Origin: Amylostereum areolatum
Lineage: Eukaryota; Basidiomycota; Agaricomycetes; Russulales; Stereaceae
Direction: 5' to 3'
Assembly: GCA_012932865.1 (NCBI GenBank)
Contig: SAXG01000001.1
Coordinates: 2,407,693 to 2,471,692 of the forward strand
Length of the DNA: 64,000 nucleotides
Part shown: positions 1-10,607 of the stretch, piece by piece
Layout: each line of letters begins with the position of its first letter
How positions within the stretch are numbered: position 1 is the stretch's first letter
Made by a program: the position numbers and the translations under genes
The notes under the pieces: model-generated
Seen by the model: only the letters and a program-made list of their open reading frames with translations
The model's database searches: none
Told to the model about the DNA's origin: nothing

Positions 1-882
1 CTTCCAGCACGGTGGCCGGGCTGGTCAGGCAGCTCAGCCGTCCCTGCCCCAGACTCCGCAGGGTGTGCAAACCAACGCATCACATCCTCGGACACCCTTC
101 AAACGGCGTGGTCAATACGCTGCTGTTGTCGATCCCTTGTTCAAAGCTCTTTTAGAGGAGTACGAGAGGGCCTTGAGACCCGACGTCGAGTACTTTGCGG
201 AACCTATGTTTCAACTGTCCGGCAGAAACATGGTTCTGAGCCCTTGTCTCCGACATGCCTTACGGGAAGCTTCCAAAGACCCTCGCCTCTCCCTGAAATT
301 TCGAGAATCGTGGCTCGACTGCGACGAAACCGAAGACGTTGAACCTCGTTCAGATTCAATTGTTCGTACTCGTCTTTCGAAATATATAACATCCTCCCTG
401 ATTCTTCGTCTACAGGAAGCGGCGGTAAAAATGATCGACGCTGCGCGTGCGGCAACTCTGGACAAGTTTCGGGAACCCATCCGCGCTCTTCGTTCAAGTT
501 CTCCAACAGGCAGCTCGACGACAACTCCTTCGTCCGGAGATCTCTACCATCCCAGTGAACAGATCGATCAGAGCTCCGAGTCACAGCCAAAAACCCCTGC
601 GTTGGCAGCTGCAATAGGTTTCCATAACTTACCACCTGCACCACGTGGAGTGACGGTAGAAGCTGCCATCGATCCTGAGTCTTCGCCTTCTGCTCGTCAT
701 GGTAAACGCAAGCGCCTGAACAGTACAAGGCGGTATCAACGTGAGTTCATGCCGGTTGTCCTTATCATCTCAACTTGCTGATAATCAACCGTCTCACTCA
801 TTTCTTATTCAAGCCCTTAGGCACACTGACTCAGAGGAGATGTAGTCGAAGTCAAGTCAAAGTAACGAAATGGGGAACATAG
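1..882 (+). CDS. 3' part of an unrecognised basic-tailed protein (5' partial)
   Basis: The frame beginning at base 2 is open from the window edge, so the gene starts outside the window. The first exon runs to 740, where a GTGAGT donor follows; the acceptor TTAG ends at 820, and the last short exon stops with TAG at 880-882. About 265 residues are visible. The first half is probably folded (charged and helical, around EEYERALRPDVEYF). A Ser/Thr/Pro-rich stretch follows, then a strongly basic tail (HGKRKRLNSTRRYQR) that resembles a nuclear localisation signal. I do not recognise the family. Without the intron the reading frame would end at 781, but the spliced tail keeps the basic character, so I prefer splicing. 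Downstream, facing it, lies the truncated end of a beta-mannosidase copy. Confidence 0.5.
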
Positions 883-1143
883 TAGTGCTTGATAAATGCT
901 CGAGTAATACTAGTATCAATGATCGCTGGGAGGTTGCAGCTTTGGAGAATTGCATGTATGTCTCTAGTGTGTACTAGTATGACACTTCCGAGTTCCGCGT
1001 CTTCTCCAGATGCGCGCAAAGATAGCCGGCAAAGACTGGGTCCCTCGTCGGTCATCCTATCAAGAGTCAGAACATACAGACTCAAACTTTGTTTCATTCC
1101 GGGAATTGACGCCCGCTCGCGCCATCAAGCTCAAGTGCGTCGA
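883..1143. other. Intergenic, nothing recognised
   Basis: This stretch lies between the stop of the partial gene and the end of similarity to beta-mannosidase. Only short unsupported open frames are present. The similarity to the long beta-mannosidase copy stops near 1143, so this edge is an old truncation breakpoint. Confidence 0.5.
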
Positions 1144-1595
1144 TAGTGTATCGTTCTGCGCGGGAAACGAGGATGAGGACGTGACCCACTTGCGAAATAC
1201 CATGTAGACGTAGACGTACCACCGTTGCCGTAGATTTCGCCAGGCGTGCCATTGTTGAAACGGATAACAAGGGGATCCAAGCTCAGCACCCCATGCGTGG
1301 TCGAACAGTCTGTGTAGGGTACCTGCATACAACGTCGGTATCAGGAGTGAAAACAAGCAAGAAGCGATGCTTGCGCACCGAGTTTGTCTCCGAATACGCA
1401 ATGTCGTGCAGGAAGTCTTGGAACAAAGTCACATACTAGATTGCCGTCAACACTACCACGATCTAACCCACATAATAAAGCAACTGACCTCGTTCAAATA
1501 ATGCGTCCCATCTGCCTGGGTCAAGTTCGTGGTCGTCACGATTCCTTCAATTTCATTTCTTCCTGCCCACTGGACATTGCTTGCATGTTTGTTGA
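1144..1595 (-). pseudogene. Beta-mannosidase (GH2) internal fragment, left piece of the disrupted copy
   Basis: On the minus strand this piece matches the long beta-mannosidase copy from about 60745 to 61190 nearly base for base, introns included. It encodes the stretch around the GH2 acid/base loop (here WAGRNEIEG; WAGGNEIEG in the other copy) and the following exons up to the YTDCSTTHGVLSLDP region. Similarity stops near 1143, so the part with the catalytic nucleophile (NEFG) and the C-terminal domain is missing. At 1595 the gene is interrupted exactly by the terminal heptamer of the Plavaka element and resumes at 16733. The G-to-R change in the WAGGNEIEG motif also argues that the copy is not functional. 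It was therefore a truncated copy that later received the insertion. Confidence 0.85.
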
Positions 1596-1602
1596 CATCA
1601 GG
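1594..1602. repeat. Left element end: GA target duplication plus terminal inverted repeat
   Basis: GA at 1594-1595 is the left copy of the duplicated target dinucleotide. CATCAGG at 1596-1602 is the terminal inverted repeat. The following GGGAT is only loosely matched at the other end, where AGGGGAT lies several bases further in. Confidence 0.75.
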
Positions 1603-2334
1603 GGATAAATGGCAAGATGACCATGGCTGGATAAACCTTTATGTTGGCAGATCATCGGTGATTTTTCTCTAAGGGGTCTCAAGCCAGGTGAGAACCAGTA
1701 GTGCTGACGGAGTCTGTCAACTCTACTCGGATGAGATCATATATCAGGCTAGATCAAGTCTGATCAGAATATTTCGGGCTGCTCATCTCAGACAGGCCTG
1801 GTTATGACCAGTTGAGTTGACGAAGTCCGTCATGTCTATCCAGGTTCGTCAGGCCGATCGCTCCTGTTCAGCTCCGACATAATCATCAACCCAAATCTGG
1901 AATACTATAGATGGCACAATTGGCCCATTGTCACCGTGCAGATAATGTCTTTCAACTATGCTGACCTACGGCAGGTGTATGTGACTTTATAAAGCTAGGC
2001 AGACGTGACCGCAATCATCATTTAAACAAGGCTGAATCAGATTGTGCAGAGTTGTCGGATAATGACATAGGTCCCTAGCCATATAATATCTGACAGACTT
2101 TGCGGAGATTGACCTTGAATATTGAACTGACGACGAGCACGACAAACACGCATGGATAGAAAGCGATCGCGCATCGACGGAGAGTAGTCATGGGCACAAA
2201 GATAAATAAATGTATTTTGATCATCCGAGACGTATAATAGATGACGGCGGGGGTAGCGAGAGATGTGTCGATCCTCATTCTCCTCCGCCCACACACCGTG
2301 CCGCGACCAAACACTGGACTAGCGCGCTGACATG
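1603..2334. other. Left subterminal region of the element, no gene seen
   Basis: The stretch is AT-richer than its surroundings. It carries short GTTGACGAAGTCCGTCATG- and CTGATCAGAAT-like motifs, loosely reminiscent of those in the right subterminal region. No coding frame is convincing. It probably holds transposase-binding sites and the 3' end of the DUF6698 transcript. Confidence 0.4.
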
Positions 2335-4424
2335 TTAGACTCGTCGCTTCCCTGCCATCGGAGCAGTTTTCCCCTGAGAGCCTGCGCCTGCCTGAGAGCC
2401 TGCGCCCGCCTGAGAGCCTGCGCCCGCCTGAGAGCCTGTGCCCGCCAGCTCGGCCTCTGGAGCAGGACGGCCCAAAGCCGTCTTCCTTACGTTTGTCTTC
2501 CGAGGCGCAGACTCCTCACCACCACCCAGCTCCGCTGCCTTCCTCTTCGGCTGCGCTGCACCTCCCCCCGTCGACACTGTCCCCGCCGTCCTCTGGCTCC
2601 GTCGAACCTGCGTAAGATCAGTTGCATTCTTGACCTTGCGAGCGCGGGGTTTTGTGGCGCCCGTGGCCGCAACATTGACGATGGGCTTCGGGACTTGGAC
2701 TGGCACCGACACCGGCACTCGTCCCCCCTGCTTCCGCGCGCGCTGCTCCCGCTCCTGCTGGCGCTCATACTCCCGCTGCTCCAGCTCCAGCTCCCGCTGC
2801 TCCAGCTCATGCTCCCGCTGCTCCCGCTGCCCCCCTTCCAACTGCGCTCGCTCCTGGTCGAGCACCCGCTCCAGCACCCGCTCCTGCTGTTGCGATCGCG
2901 TCTCGTCCTGTGGCAGGTCCTGGTCCTGGTCCTGCGCCTGCGCCCGCGCCCGCGCCCGCGCCTCGTCCTGCCTCTGGTGGGCGAAGGGGTCTTCTACATC
3001 GGAATCCCCGCTCACCGACCCGTGCCTGCTCAGACGGCGACCATGACCTTCTCCCTCTTCTGTCGCCTCTCCCTCATCGTCGTTCTCATCCTCTCCCTCG
3101 CCATCGGAAAGATCGCCTTCATGATTGGCATCGGCCTTCGCCCGGATCACCCGTTCGCGCTCCTTGAGGAGCATCGAGAGCGCATCCATCGCGTCTAGAG
3201 CAGGTTCCATCTGAGCAGTAGTCGAAGGGAAAATTTGCCTACATTCACCGTCAATCTTGGACAATGGATAACATAGATAGAACTAGCGGACCTGTCCCAC
3301 CATTTTAAAAGGATGGCAACATTCTCGCTCTCATGGGGGTGTTCTAGGAAATCCAGGACGGTGAAGTAGAACGCGTCGTTCTCGTCCGAATTGTCCGTTC
3401 TATTGAAAGTTGCAGCAGACGAGAGACAGAAGCGAGCCTGTGAGTTTATGTTAATGCACTCCAAAAAACGGATCAGAGAGGTAGTACGTACTTGCATAGC
3501 GACGTACGCAAGCGAAGCCACGTTTACTCTCTTGAGCCCGTGAATGTCGGCGTTGCCTTGACGGTTGCTTTTGCTGGAGGAGTCGACGGAGCTCGGCGAC
3601 GTGAAAACATGTTTGTATGCCTGTCGATGAGGGATGTAAGTATGAGATCTGAATGAGAGTAGAAAAAAAGGTTTACCTTTACGAGTATAGCGCCTCGAAA
3701 AAGTCCCTTCCACGGAGCGTTGGGATTGTAGTTATTATCTTCGTAGAGAAACGTAGCCCAGACCCTGCCCGCGGGCTTTATCGTACCGGTACGCAGGCCT
3801 TCCCTAGCCCTACAACCACGCGTAAGTAAGCTGCAGGAAGTATGAAATAGATGACGTACTTGGGGTCTTCCCAGTCCAGGCCCGTCGGACACAGGTAGAA
3901 ACCTGTGACGGGATGGTTGAAGCCGCGTAGGTCTTTGACGTTCCGGGGAATTTTGGGGTTGAGGGTGTGTCCAGGCGGTACCAACCAGTCCAAGATGACC
4001 ACTTTGAGGGACCTGGAGTCATTCGAACGGGCCTCGCACATTCCCTTCTGGATCTGAGTGACAGTCTATATCAGTTCCGGAAGAAAAAGAAGGGAGATAC
4101 CTGTTTGCAGATGGCCTGCAGCAGCGCTTCAGAGTTTGGCTGGAATGCGATCTCCGAAAGGCCGGGGATACGCATAAGCTCGGAGAACACCTGGTGCTCG
4201 CGTTGCAGTCTGAAAGTGGAATGAATGAAAGGTGTAAGAACAGTAAGAAATGATGATGAAGGGGTGGTGCTTACTCCTCGTCAAGATCTTCGGCTGCAAT
4301 ATCCTCAATCTCCATATCAGCAACACGTGTTATCCCCCTCTCCATGAGGGGGACTACTGAACACATTGCGTGGACGATGCGTACAAAGCCGCGTCCGCGA
4401 TGCACCCAATAGTCAACAACCGTG
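2335..4424 (-). CDS. DUF6698 family protein, element-borne
   Basis: Read on the minus strand, exons joined by GT-AG introns give the Agaricomycete DUF6698 order: VVDYWVHRGRGFVRIVHA, then SDDTKSLK-like RSNDSRSLKVVILDW, PKIPRNVKDLRGFNHPVTG, LCPTGLDW, PWKGLFRGAILVKAYKHVF, TSPSSVD, GNADIHGL and finally LLKWWDRQIFPS. A long acidic, Gln/Arg-rich coiled tail and a GSQAGA repeat complete it. The function of DUF6698 is unknown; the family is strongly expanded in mushrooms. Most introns keep frame, but near 4345 a G run appears one base short, breaking the N-terminal exon (MERG to ITRVADMEIED). The first exon(s) upstream of about 4424 were not resolved. The gene lies inside the transposon, opposite to the transposase. 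The stop is at 2335. Confidence 0.75.
2373..2446. repeat. Four-copy 18-bp coding minisatellite
   Basis: Four consecutive copies of an 18-bp unit (CTGAGAGCCTGCGCCCGC on the plus strand). On the minus strand they encode GSQAGA repeats at the C-terminus of the DUF6698 protein. Confidence 0.8.
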
Positions 4425-5370
4425 CTATGCATGAGTCATCAAATATTACCAACTGCGACAGCACAGGGTATACGGACTACTTACCGTGGCTTGCGCGTAA
4501 CGTGGAGGGCGCTGCTCCGGTCTTTTAGTGGTATGGAATATGACCAGGCATGGTCAGGATTGGGAGACGAGGGTTCGCGTTTGGGAGGGTCCCAGCTAGG
4601 CATGGTAACGGGAGCACGACAAAGGGTGGTTGGGTGAGCATTGTTTGGCGTCTAGAACACGTCGTCTTCATTGATATGAATGCAAGTGGCCCATGGGACG
4701 AATAAGGCAATTGACCCACGGTGCCTACGCAGGGCAGTGCAGGGCTATGCAGCAAATGGTCCGTGCGAGATGTGGGATCAGTTAATCGCTCACGCGGGTG
4801 TTTACTGATGCTCCAGCTCGTTGGTGTTGGTAGGGGTTGTGTACTTATATTCCCAGCTCGTAGCGCGATGCTCCACATTTTTGAACAAGAGCTCTATAAT
4901 TCCACATGCACGAGGTAAGAAAGTATGTAAAAACAGTATTGTCTCGGGTGCGAGGTCGAAGAGCTGCACGATGCACAGTGTGGCAGCGTGAGGGGCACAA
5001 ACTTCGGCTTATAACAGAGCGAGGCTAACATTGAACACATCATCACGATTCAAGGAAACGTACACAATTCCTTACAGTACAACAGTATACAGCAGAAAGA
5101 AATACAGCAGAACAATACTCAATCGTGCAAGCCCAAAACATGGATTATGTATGTTATGACGGCCACCATCACCACCATCGTAGATGCGAGAAACAATAGG
5201 AGATGCACAGCACAGCGAAAATAGAAACGGCGACAACGGGATAGATAACGGAGGGGCGTAAGGCATGAACCTGGGGATGAACGGGATTGACAGCGACATC
5301 TGCGCCAGCTGTGTGTGTGGTCAACAAAAAGTACTCAGAAAAGAATGAACTGATGCTTACCAGATGACGA
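4425..5370. other. Region between two minus-strand element genes
   Basis: It may contain the unresolved 5' exons of the DUF6698 gene and the 3' flank of the next gene. The longest open frame (4525-4878, minus) shows no recognisable domain, and I do not call it. Confidence 0.35.
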
Positions 5371-6114
5371 CTAGACGGCAGAGGTGATGGAGAAGTAGAC
5401 TTTCTCTTCTTCATGACGCTCGAAGTTTGGATCGTCCCGGGACCTAACTGCATACCAAACCCGCTCGTTGTCCTCGTCCTCGTCGTCAAAATCCTCGGTG
5501 AGATTGGCATGCATGGAAGGAATTAGGGACGATATAACATCCAAGGGAGTTGGGCCGACGCTGCGCTGTGAGGCGCCCGTGAAGTGATACGTGAAATTTC
5601 CATTCGCACCCAGGGTGGCGGCACTAGGGGCTGTACGGCCGGGTGCAGATGAGAAGGCGAAGAGAGGCATGATGTCGGTGATGGTGGACGCAATCTGCTC
5701 GGGGGCGATGGTTAAGGAAGTCGGAATGGGGTCTTCGGCAATAGCGCATCTGTCTTTCTTCTGCTGCAGAAATTTGTCGTAAGCTGAATGAGCCTGGGCG
5801 ACGTCCAATGGTTCGCCACGGGGGGCGAGCTGGAAGGGAGACAGTGGAGGTGACATGCTGCGGGAGCCTGCAGGGCTGGCGGTGTGAGACCGCAAAATCG
5901 TAGGCGAATATCGACCAGGCCCTTTCACAGGTGTCCAGGTCAGCGTCCGCGATGGTGCATCTTGTGTCCTCGTCTGATGATCAGTTACGATTATTAGCTG
6001 GGCTTCGCCGTTAGGGCATATGGAGAACAGACCCAGGACGTGCCACGCGAGAGAGTGATCATCGTTGTTGACATATTGCTCGTAGAAAATGAAAGGTGAG
6101 TGAGGGGATTGCGT
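5371..6114 (-). CDS. Unrecognised element-borne protein (last exon)
   Basis: One long minus-strand exon is open from an apparent acceptor (TTATAG) at 6115 to the stop at 5371, about 247 codons. The N-terminal part (YEQYVNNDDHSLAWHVLG, then LFSICPNGEAQLIIVTD) looks like a folded beta-rich segment. A Ser/Pro-rich linker (SHTASPAGSRSMSPPLSPF), a mixed alpha/beta part and an acidic patch (EDFDDEDEDNE) follow. The stretch is long and its codon usage is orderly, which supports coding. I do not recognise the family. The 5' exon(s) upstream of 6115 could not be fixed; an alternative start within the exon is a GTG, which is unlikely in fungi. It lies inside the transposon and runs with the DUF6698 gene. 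Confidence 0.45.
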   Translation of the reverse strand, partial: TQSPHSPFIFYEQYVNNDDHSLAWHVLGLFSICPNGEAQLIIVTDHQTRTQDAPSRTLTWTPVKGPGRYSPTILRSHTASPAGSRSMSPPLSPFQLAPRGEPLDVAQAHSAYDKFLQQKKDRCAIAEDPIPTSLTIAPEQIASTITDIMPLFAFSSAPGRTAPSAATLGANGNFTYHFTGASQRSVGPTPLDVISSLIPSMHANLTEDFDDEDEDNERVWYAVRSRDDPNFERHEEEKVYFSITSAV

Positions 6115-6280
6115 CTATAACTCCGCAGATAGCCCCAACGTTGATACTTGTGAGAAATTGGTGTTTGCTACTATTTGGTACCCTCACTGCCCCCGTATTG
6201 CCAACTGGTTGCCGCCGTGCCGTCGGCGCGAGATTGACTAAGTAGAAAAATGACTCAGTAACAAGTCCGAGTCCATCCCA

Positions 6281-6369
6281 TTGACCCTCGACCCTTGACT
6301 CCTCAACCCTCGACTGTCGACCCTCAACCCTCAACGTCAACCCTCAACCCTCAACCTTCAACCCTCAAG
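6281..6369. repeat. Degenerate CCCTCAA heptamer array
   Basis: Imperfect tandem copies of CCCTCAA/CCCTCGA/CCTTCAA lie in the intergenic space between divergently oriented element genes. The usual basidiomycete telomere repeat is TTAGGG, so this is a satellite-like array and not a telomere. Confidence 0.7.
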
Positions 6370-6450
6370 CCGCCTACGTTGTTGTGCTATCACACGCAAG
6401 ATCATGATTGTGTCAAGTTTCCTATCACGCTCACCAAACCTCTGACATCT

Positions 6451-6514
6451 CGTACGGCAGGCATACCGTGTTTAGCTAGGCGCCGTACGGCAGACACGAC
6501 GTTTGGCTAGGCGC
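6451..6514. repeat. Tandem ~32-bp repeat upstream of the 351-residue gene
   Basis: Two adjacent imperfect copies (6451-6483 and 6484-6514) share CGTACGGCAG at the left and GGCTAGGCGC or AGCTAGGCGC at the right. They sit about 130 bp before the start codon at 6646, a position suited to a regulatory element. That role is inference. Confidence 0.6.
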
Positions 6515-6645
6515 TCGCAATCTCAAGATGTTACGCGATTGGTCGACTGTATACTCGAAAAGTGAATAAGTACTCGCCTTCCACGCTTTCGCTCCTTCTT
6601 CCAGACCCCCATCTTCAACCCCTTCCCCCACCGCCCCTCCTCAAA

Positions 6646-7968
6646 ATGAACGTCCCCCCCCCTCCTCCCCAGCCTGGTCAGGCAAATCCTGGAGCACGAA
6701 ACTTTCAAAACCCTGCCCAGCCCTCCTGGACGGCGGCGGATTTTGGACCAAGTACGTTCGATGTCGCGCTACCCCCCTCCCTCTCAAACCTGACCGCCGT
6801 TGCAGACTCCCTGGATCGTGATCTTATCCTCAAAGGCAGCTGGGGCGATCTGCTCCGCGCGATCCTCATCGTCATCGCGCAGAACGGTGTATACCACTGC
6901 TTGTCTCACGGCGACCAGCAGTCGTGGCTTATGAATTTGGAGGAGCACTTGGCTCTTGTGACGGTCGCTGTCGGGACTGATCGTACCATCGAAGCGAACG
7001 TAATGAGTAAGTCTTGCTTCCGTCGTCTCCTCTAAAGTCTGACAGGGGTATCTTCAGCTCATTTATCCGACCTTCGGTCCCACAACTACGACCCTGTTGC
7101 TGATGCTTATATGTCATCGGTACGTGGCCTTCCACCTTTTGCTCACACATGTATACATGCTAACACGTCGTGACTGCCCAGGGTACTAGCCGCGCGTCGA
7201 GGGCGATAACTTCTATGGCGTCCGCCGTTACGCTGTACATAGGCACTGGGTTGTTCCACCAAGATCGCGCAACGTTCGACGCCTACAACGCACTCACGAA
7301 GCTATTCAACGTGGTCGAAAACGTCCCTCACTTCAACGCCGTGCGCGGCGCAGAGCTCCTCGGGAACTACTGGATTCTCTCCATCGACGTACGCATTTTC
7401 CCTTTCAACCCGAATCATCACATACTAACCACACTGAACAGTCTACGCAAGGGAACGGTCTCTCACAGGGCGCGCGCCTGCTCACGGGGACCATACCCCA
7501 CGTGGGCCTTTGGCATTCCTTGTTCCGTCTCTCTGGTCTCATAGGCGAACGATACAAGGAGATCCGGGACTGGGTCAAGACGCCGGGGAGCACCTTGGAG
7601 GACCTCTGGGTCCTTCAGTGCTGCTGCGTACGTCTTCTGTTCTCTGTCGCGACGAATGCATATCTGACTATCTCTAGACTATCCTCGCGCTGCGCCGCCT
7701 CCTTTGGGAGCACAGCGGTCAAGTTGGGCCCGCCCCGCAGATCAACGCTACCTCGCTGCACCATGTATGGGATGATTTTCGTCCCGTGTTTGACGCGTAC
7801 GCCGCTGCCAACCGCGAGTTCATTCCTAAGCTGCGCATGGCCATTCGGCACGAGTTCCGCAAGGTAAGTGATGATCTGTAGTGAATAACTCTCAGTATGC
7901 TCATTGTCTTTTAGGGCCTGCGTCTCTCACCCGTCGAGTTTGTCGGCCAACCTGTTGGACAAGCCTAA
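6646..7968 (+). CDS. Unrecognised 351-residue element-borne protein, six exons
   Basis: Exons 6646-7006, 7058-7119, 7182-7388, 7442-7627, 7678-7863 and 7915-7968 join in frame, with GTAAGT/GTACGT donors and CAG/TAG acceptors, to give 351 residues ending at TAA. The start ATG follows a CT-rich leader and opens with MNVPPPPPQPGQANPG. The remainder is helical and hydrophobic in patches (WGDLLRAILIVIAQNGVYH, ASAVTLYIGTGLF, ELLGNYWILSID). There is no signal peptide and no motif I can name. Clean splicing with no stops indicates a maintained gene. Being inside the transposon, it is either an accessory element protein or captured host sequence. I do not assign a function. Confidence 0.65.
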
Positions 7969-8557
7969 AGTCTTCGCCGCCGCTCGATGTGGGATTGTAG
8001 GGTGGTATCGTAGCTGTGGTTTATTGCATGTACTCGTTGTCTGTATGCTCTGCTGTATGTATGTTTCGTTGTCGTGGGAATTGTACTAGTTGTTTTTGCT
8101 TTTCGGAATATGGGCGACTATAATAAATGTACCGGGAGAACCCGCAACCTGTCTCTCTACTGCCGCCCCCACTCCATCGACATTCCTGTTCCTCCTGCGT
8201 TCAACACCAACGTGGTGAAGAACATTGGAGAACGCGACGCTCAAGAGTCATCGTCTACAACCCCCGACACCCTGGATGCACTTCTGCCTTTACGCGCTCC
8301 AACGCCCCCGCATCTTCTCACAACACCAACCCCCCTCGACGCCCACCCTCCCACCGTGCGCTCCTTCCCCGTCGCCCACACCCCCCTCCCGTTTATAGCC
8401 TGCTCACACGCCCACGCCTCAACACACGATGTGTCCACGCACGCCCTCATCGCCTTTCCTCGTCCTTGTGTCTATCACCCGTCCATACACCCACAAGCCC
8501 ATCCCGGCATGCAAACAACATACATACGGCCTGGGGCCTCAACGCCATGCCCGACAC

Positions 8558-8595
8558 TCGGACAATATGTCGGACAATGTGTCGGACAATGCGAC
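8558..8595. repeat. Three-copy 12-bp tandem repeat
   Basis: Three consecutive units related to GGACAATGTGTC. The stretch lies in the poorly coding region upstream of the Snf2-like fragment. Confidence 0.7.
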
Positions 8596-8689
8596 GTGCA
8601 CGCGTCCACACACGCGTCCTCGACGCTCACACTCGCACGTGCGATGCGCGACACCCTCGCCCTTTCCCTCCTTTCCTATGAACGCTATT

Positions 8690-10260
8690 TTCAAAATATG
8701 CAACACCGCCTTCATGCACAACAGCAGGCTCAAGCCCAGCAGCAGCAGCAGCAGCAGCAGCAACAACCACATCCAGCAGCAGACTAAAGAGCGCATCCAC
8801 GCTCTCATCCAGGTACTCCCCTTCGTCCCCCCTGTCTTCTCCTTCTCATCTCCCCACCACAGCGCGCAAATCTGCTCAAGTCCCAAGGCTTCACCCCGGA
8901 CACTTCTCCAGATCTCGCCAACATTCACAAGACACTCACCTCCTTTCAGTCTAGTCAAAGTCCAGTACGTACTTTCTTCTCCCTTCTTCCACACCTTCCC
9001 CCCTCATCGTGTCAACAGACCAACATATCCCGATCCCTCCAAGTACCCCCGCTCCCAACGGTACTCACATCCCGAACCCCCATTCCCTCTCCTCCTCCAC
9101 CTCAGCAGTATCCAAATCCCCCAACCACTCCCGTCCTCTTCTCCACCGACCAGATCAATACCCTTCGCGCTCAAATCCACGCTTTCAAGCCACTCTCCCG
9201 CAATCTTCCCATCCCCGCTCCCATCCAACAGGTCATTCGCGATCCTACCATCATTATCCCCGACCTCAAGAAGCTTCTCAGCGGCCAGGATATTCCCGCT
9301 AAAGTCGTCGACAATGCCGTCACGATTCACAAGGCTACTAGCGAGGCTCCTTCCCTCATCCCCCAGCCTGATCTCCCTCCCACCATAGCCAGCGCTGCCT
9401 TGGTCAATATGGAGGAGCACGCACCAAGTGAGGATAAGCCCGACCTTCTGGACGAGGACACGTCTTCCCCTGTGTACCCTTACAACGCCTACCTCCACCC
9501 CTTCACGAATCTCAAGCGTCTACCCGACGAGACCCCGTCTGCCTTTGCGAGCCGTCTTCAGCATCTCCTCATCCCCTCCGTCATGCCGTCCGGCCTTGAC
9601 CCTCATCAAATCCTCGCCAAACGCTCGTGCTTCATCGACGCTCGTATTGACCAACAAATATGTGAGCTGGAGGCGATGCCCTCTACCACGGGTGACGGTG
9701 GCCTCGAGCCTATCATCGACGACATTACCTCCGATTCCAAGGGCAAGGAGAATGAGGCATCTTCCGATTTCAAGGCCCTCAATCTGAGTCTTGTCCACCC
9801 TCCTACGACGGCGCATGGAAAGCTTCGGGCATTGATCGAACTCAAGTCCCTCCGCGTCGTCGAGAAGCAGCGGGCGATGCGTGCTGTGGTCGCAGAACGT
9901 CTCATCCACGGCTCTCTTCTCCTGCTCAATCGCAGCGACTTCCGCCGTGCCCACAAACCCACTCTGCGTGACGTGCACACCACCGAGTCCCTTGAGCAGA
10001 AGCAGCGTGTCGACCGAGAGCGCCGCGCCAAGCAGAAGCATGTCGAACAACTCGACCTCATCAGCTCTCGTGGTCGCGACATGCTCGCCGACAACCGCAC
10101 TGCTCAGTGCCGCCTCATGCGCATCGGCAAAGTAGCCCAGTCCTTCCACGCGCACGCTGAACACGGGGAGCAGAAACTCTCAAGGCTGTTGGGGAATTAC
10201 CTGCATCTCAATGGTGGAGCGAAGACTGGGGAGCGCGCAGGGTGTACACTCGAGGAGTAA
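8690..10260 (+). pseudogene. Snf2/Sth1-like N-terminal fragment (QLQ and HSA domains, no ATPase)
   Basis: After a poly-Gln/CAG run, exons with GT-AG introns (8820-8862 and about 8965-9018) encode RANLLKSQGFTPD, then the QLQ motif STDQINTLRAQIHAFKPLSR. Next comes the stretch typical of fungal Snf2 (PVYPYNAYLHPF, FASRLQHLLIPSVMPSGLDP, LRALIELKSLRVVEKQRAM). The HSA helix follows (KQRVDRERRAKQKHVEQL to QSFHAHAEHGEQK). Right after HSA the sequence departs from Snf2 and stops at 10260. The bromodomain and helicase/ATPase parts of a remodeler (over 1,000 residues) are absent. In Snf2 the HSA helix binds actin-related proteins. The CAG run is out of frame with the next exon, so the 5' part may be broken. 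I read it as a host fragment captured by the element; from about 8760 on the frame is open, so a truncated protein could be made. Confidence 0.8.
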
Positions 10261-10607
10261 GCATCCCCAGCAGATGGCCAGCCTGTACAATCATTTCCCC
10301 CACGGTGTCCTTGCAGATGGTGTGGTATTCTCTACATTCTCATTGGTGGCATTCCGGATATTTCTCATTACTTTCCTCATCGAGGTCAAGGCACGGGGGG
10401 GTCCCTATCGTACACATACCTTACCATGCCTAGCTGTCTGCATCTCCACCTGAATACCATTGTGTACTTGAATGATAGATTAAGCTGGAGTCTGGTACAG
10501 AAAACACGACTATCACTATTCAGCCGAAACCCGTCACGTGCCAATTGACACGAAGTCTGTGCACTCATTCTCATTGTTTTGATCCTGTCTCACACATAGT
10601 CGCACAC
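10261..10607. promoter_or_regulatory. 5' flank of the transposase gene
   Basis: This is a 347-bp noncoding gap after the Snf2-like fragment. It should hold the transposase promoter. I see no clear TATA box; an E-box-like CACGTG occurs at about 10535. Confidence 0.35.

Noticed and set aside
6281..6369. Possible internal telomere repeat
   Set aside because: The unit is CCCTCAA, not the TTAGGG/CCCTAA repeat usual in basidiomycetes, and it is degenerate.
8085..8690. Long overlapping open frames upstream of the Snf2-like fragment
   Set aside because: His/Thr/Pro-rich low-complexity translations in two frames at once, with no match to the Snf2 N-terminus. Probably noncoding CA-rich sequence.
8738..8762. 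CRISPR-like or functional repeat array at the CAG run
   Set aside because: It is a simple trinucleotide run of the poly-Gln type common in Snf2-like N-termini, and CRISPR arrays do not occur in fungi.
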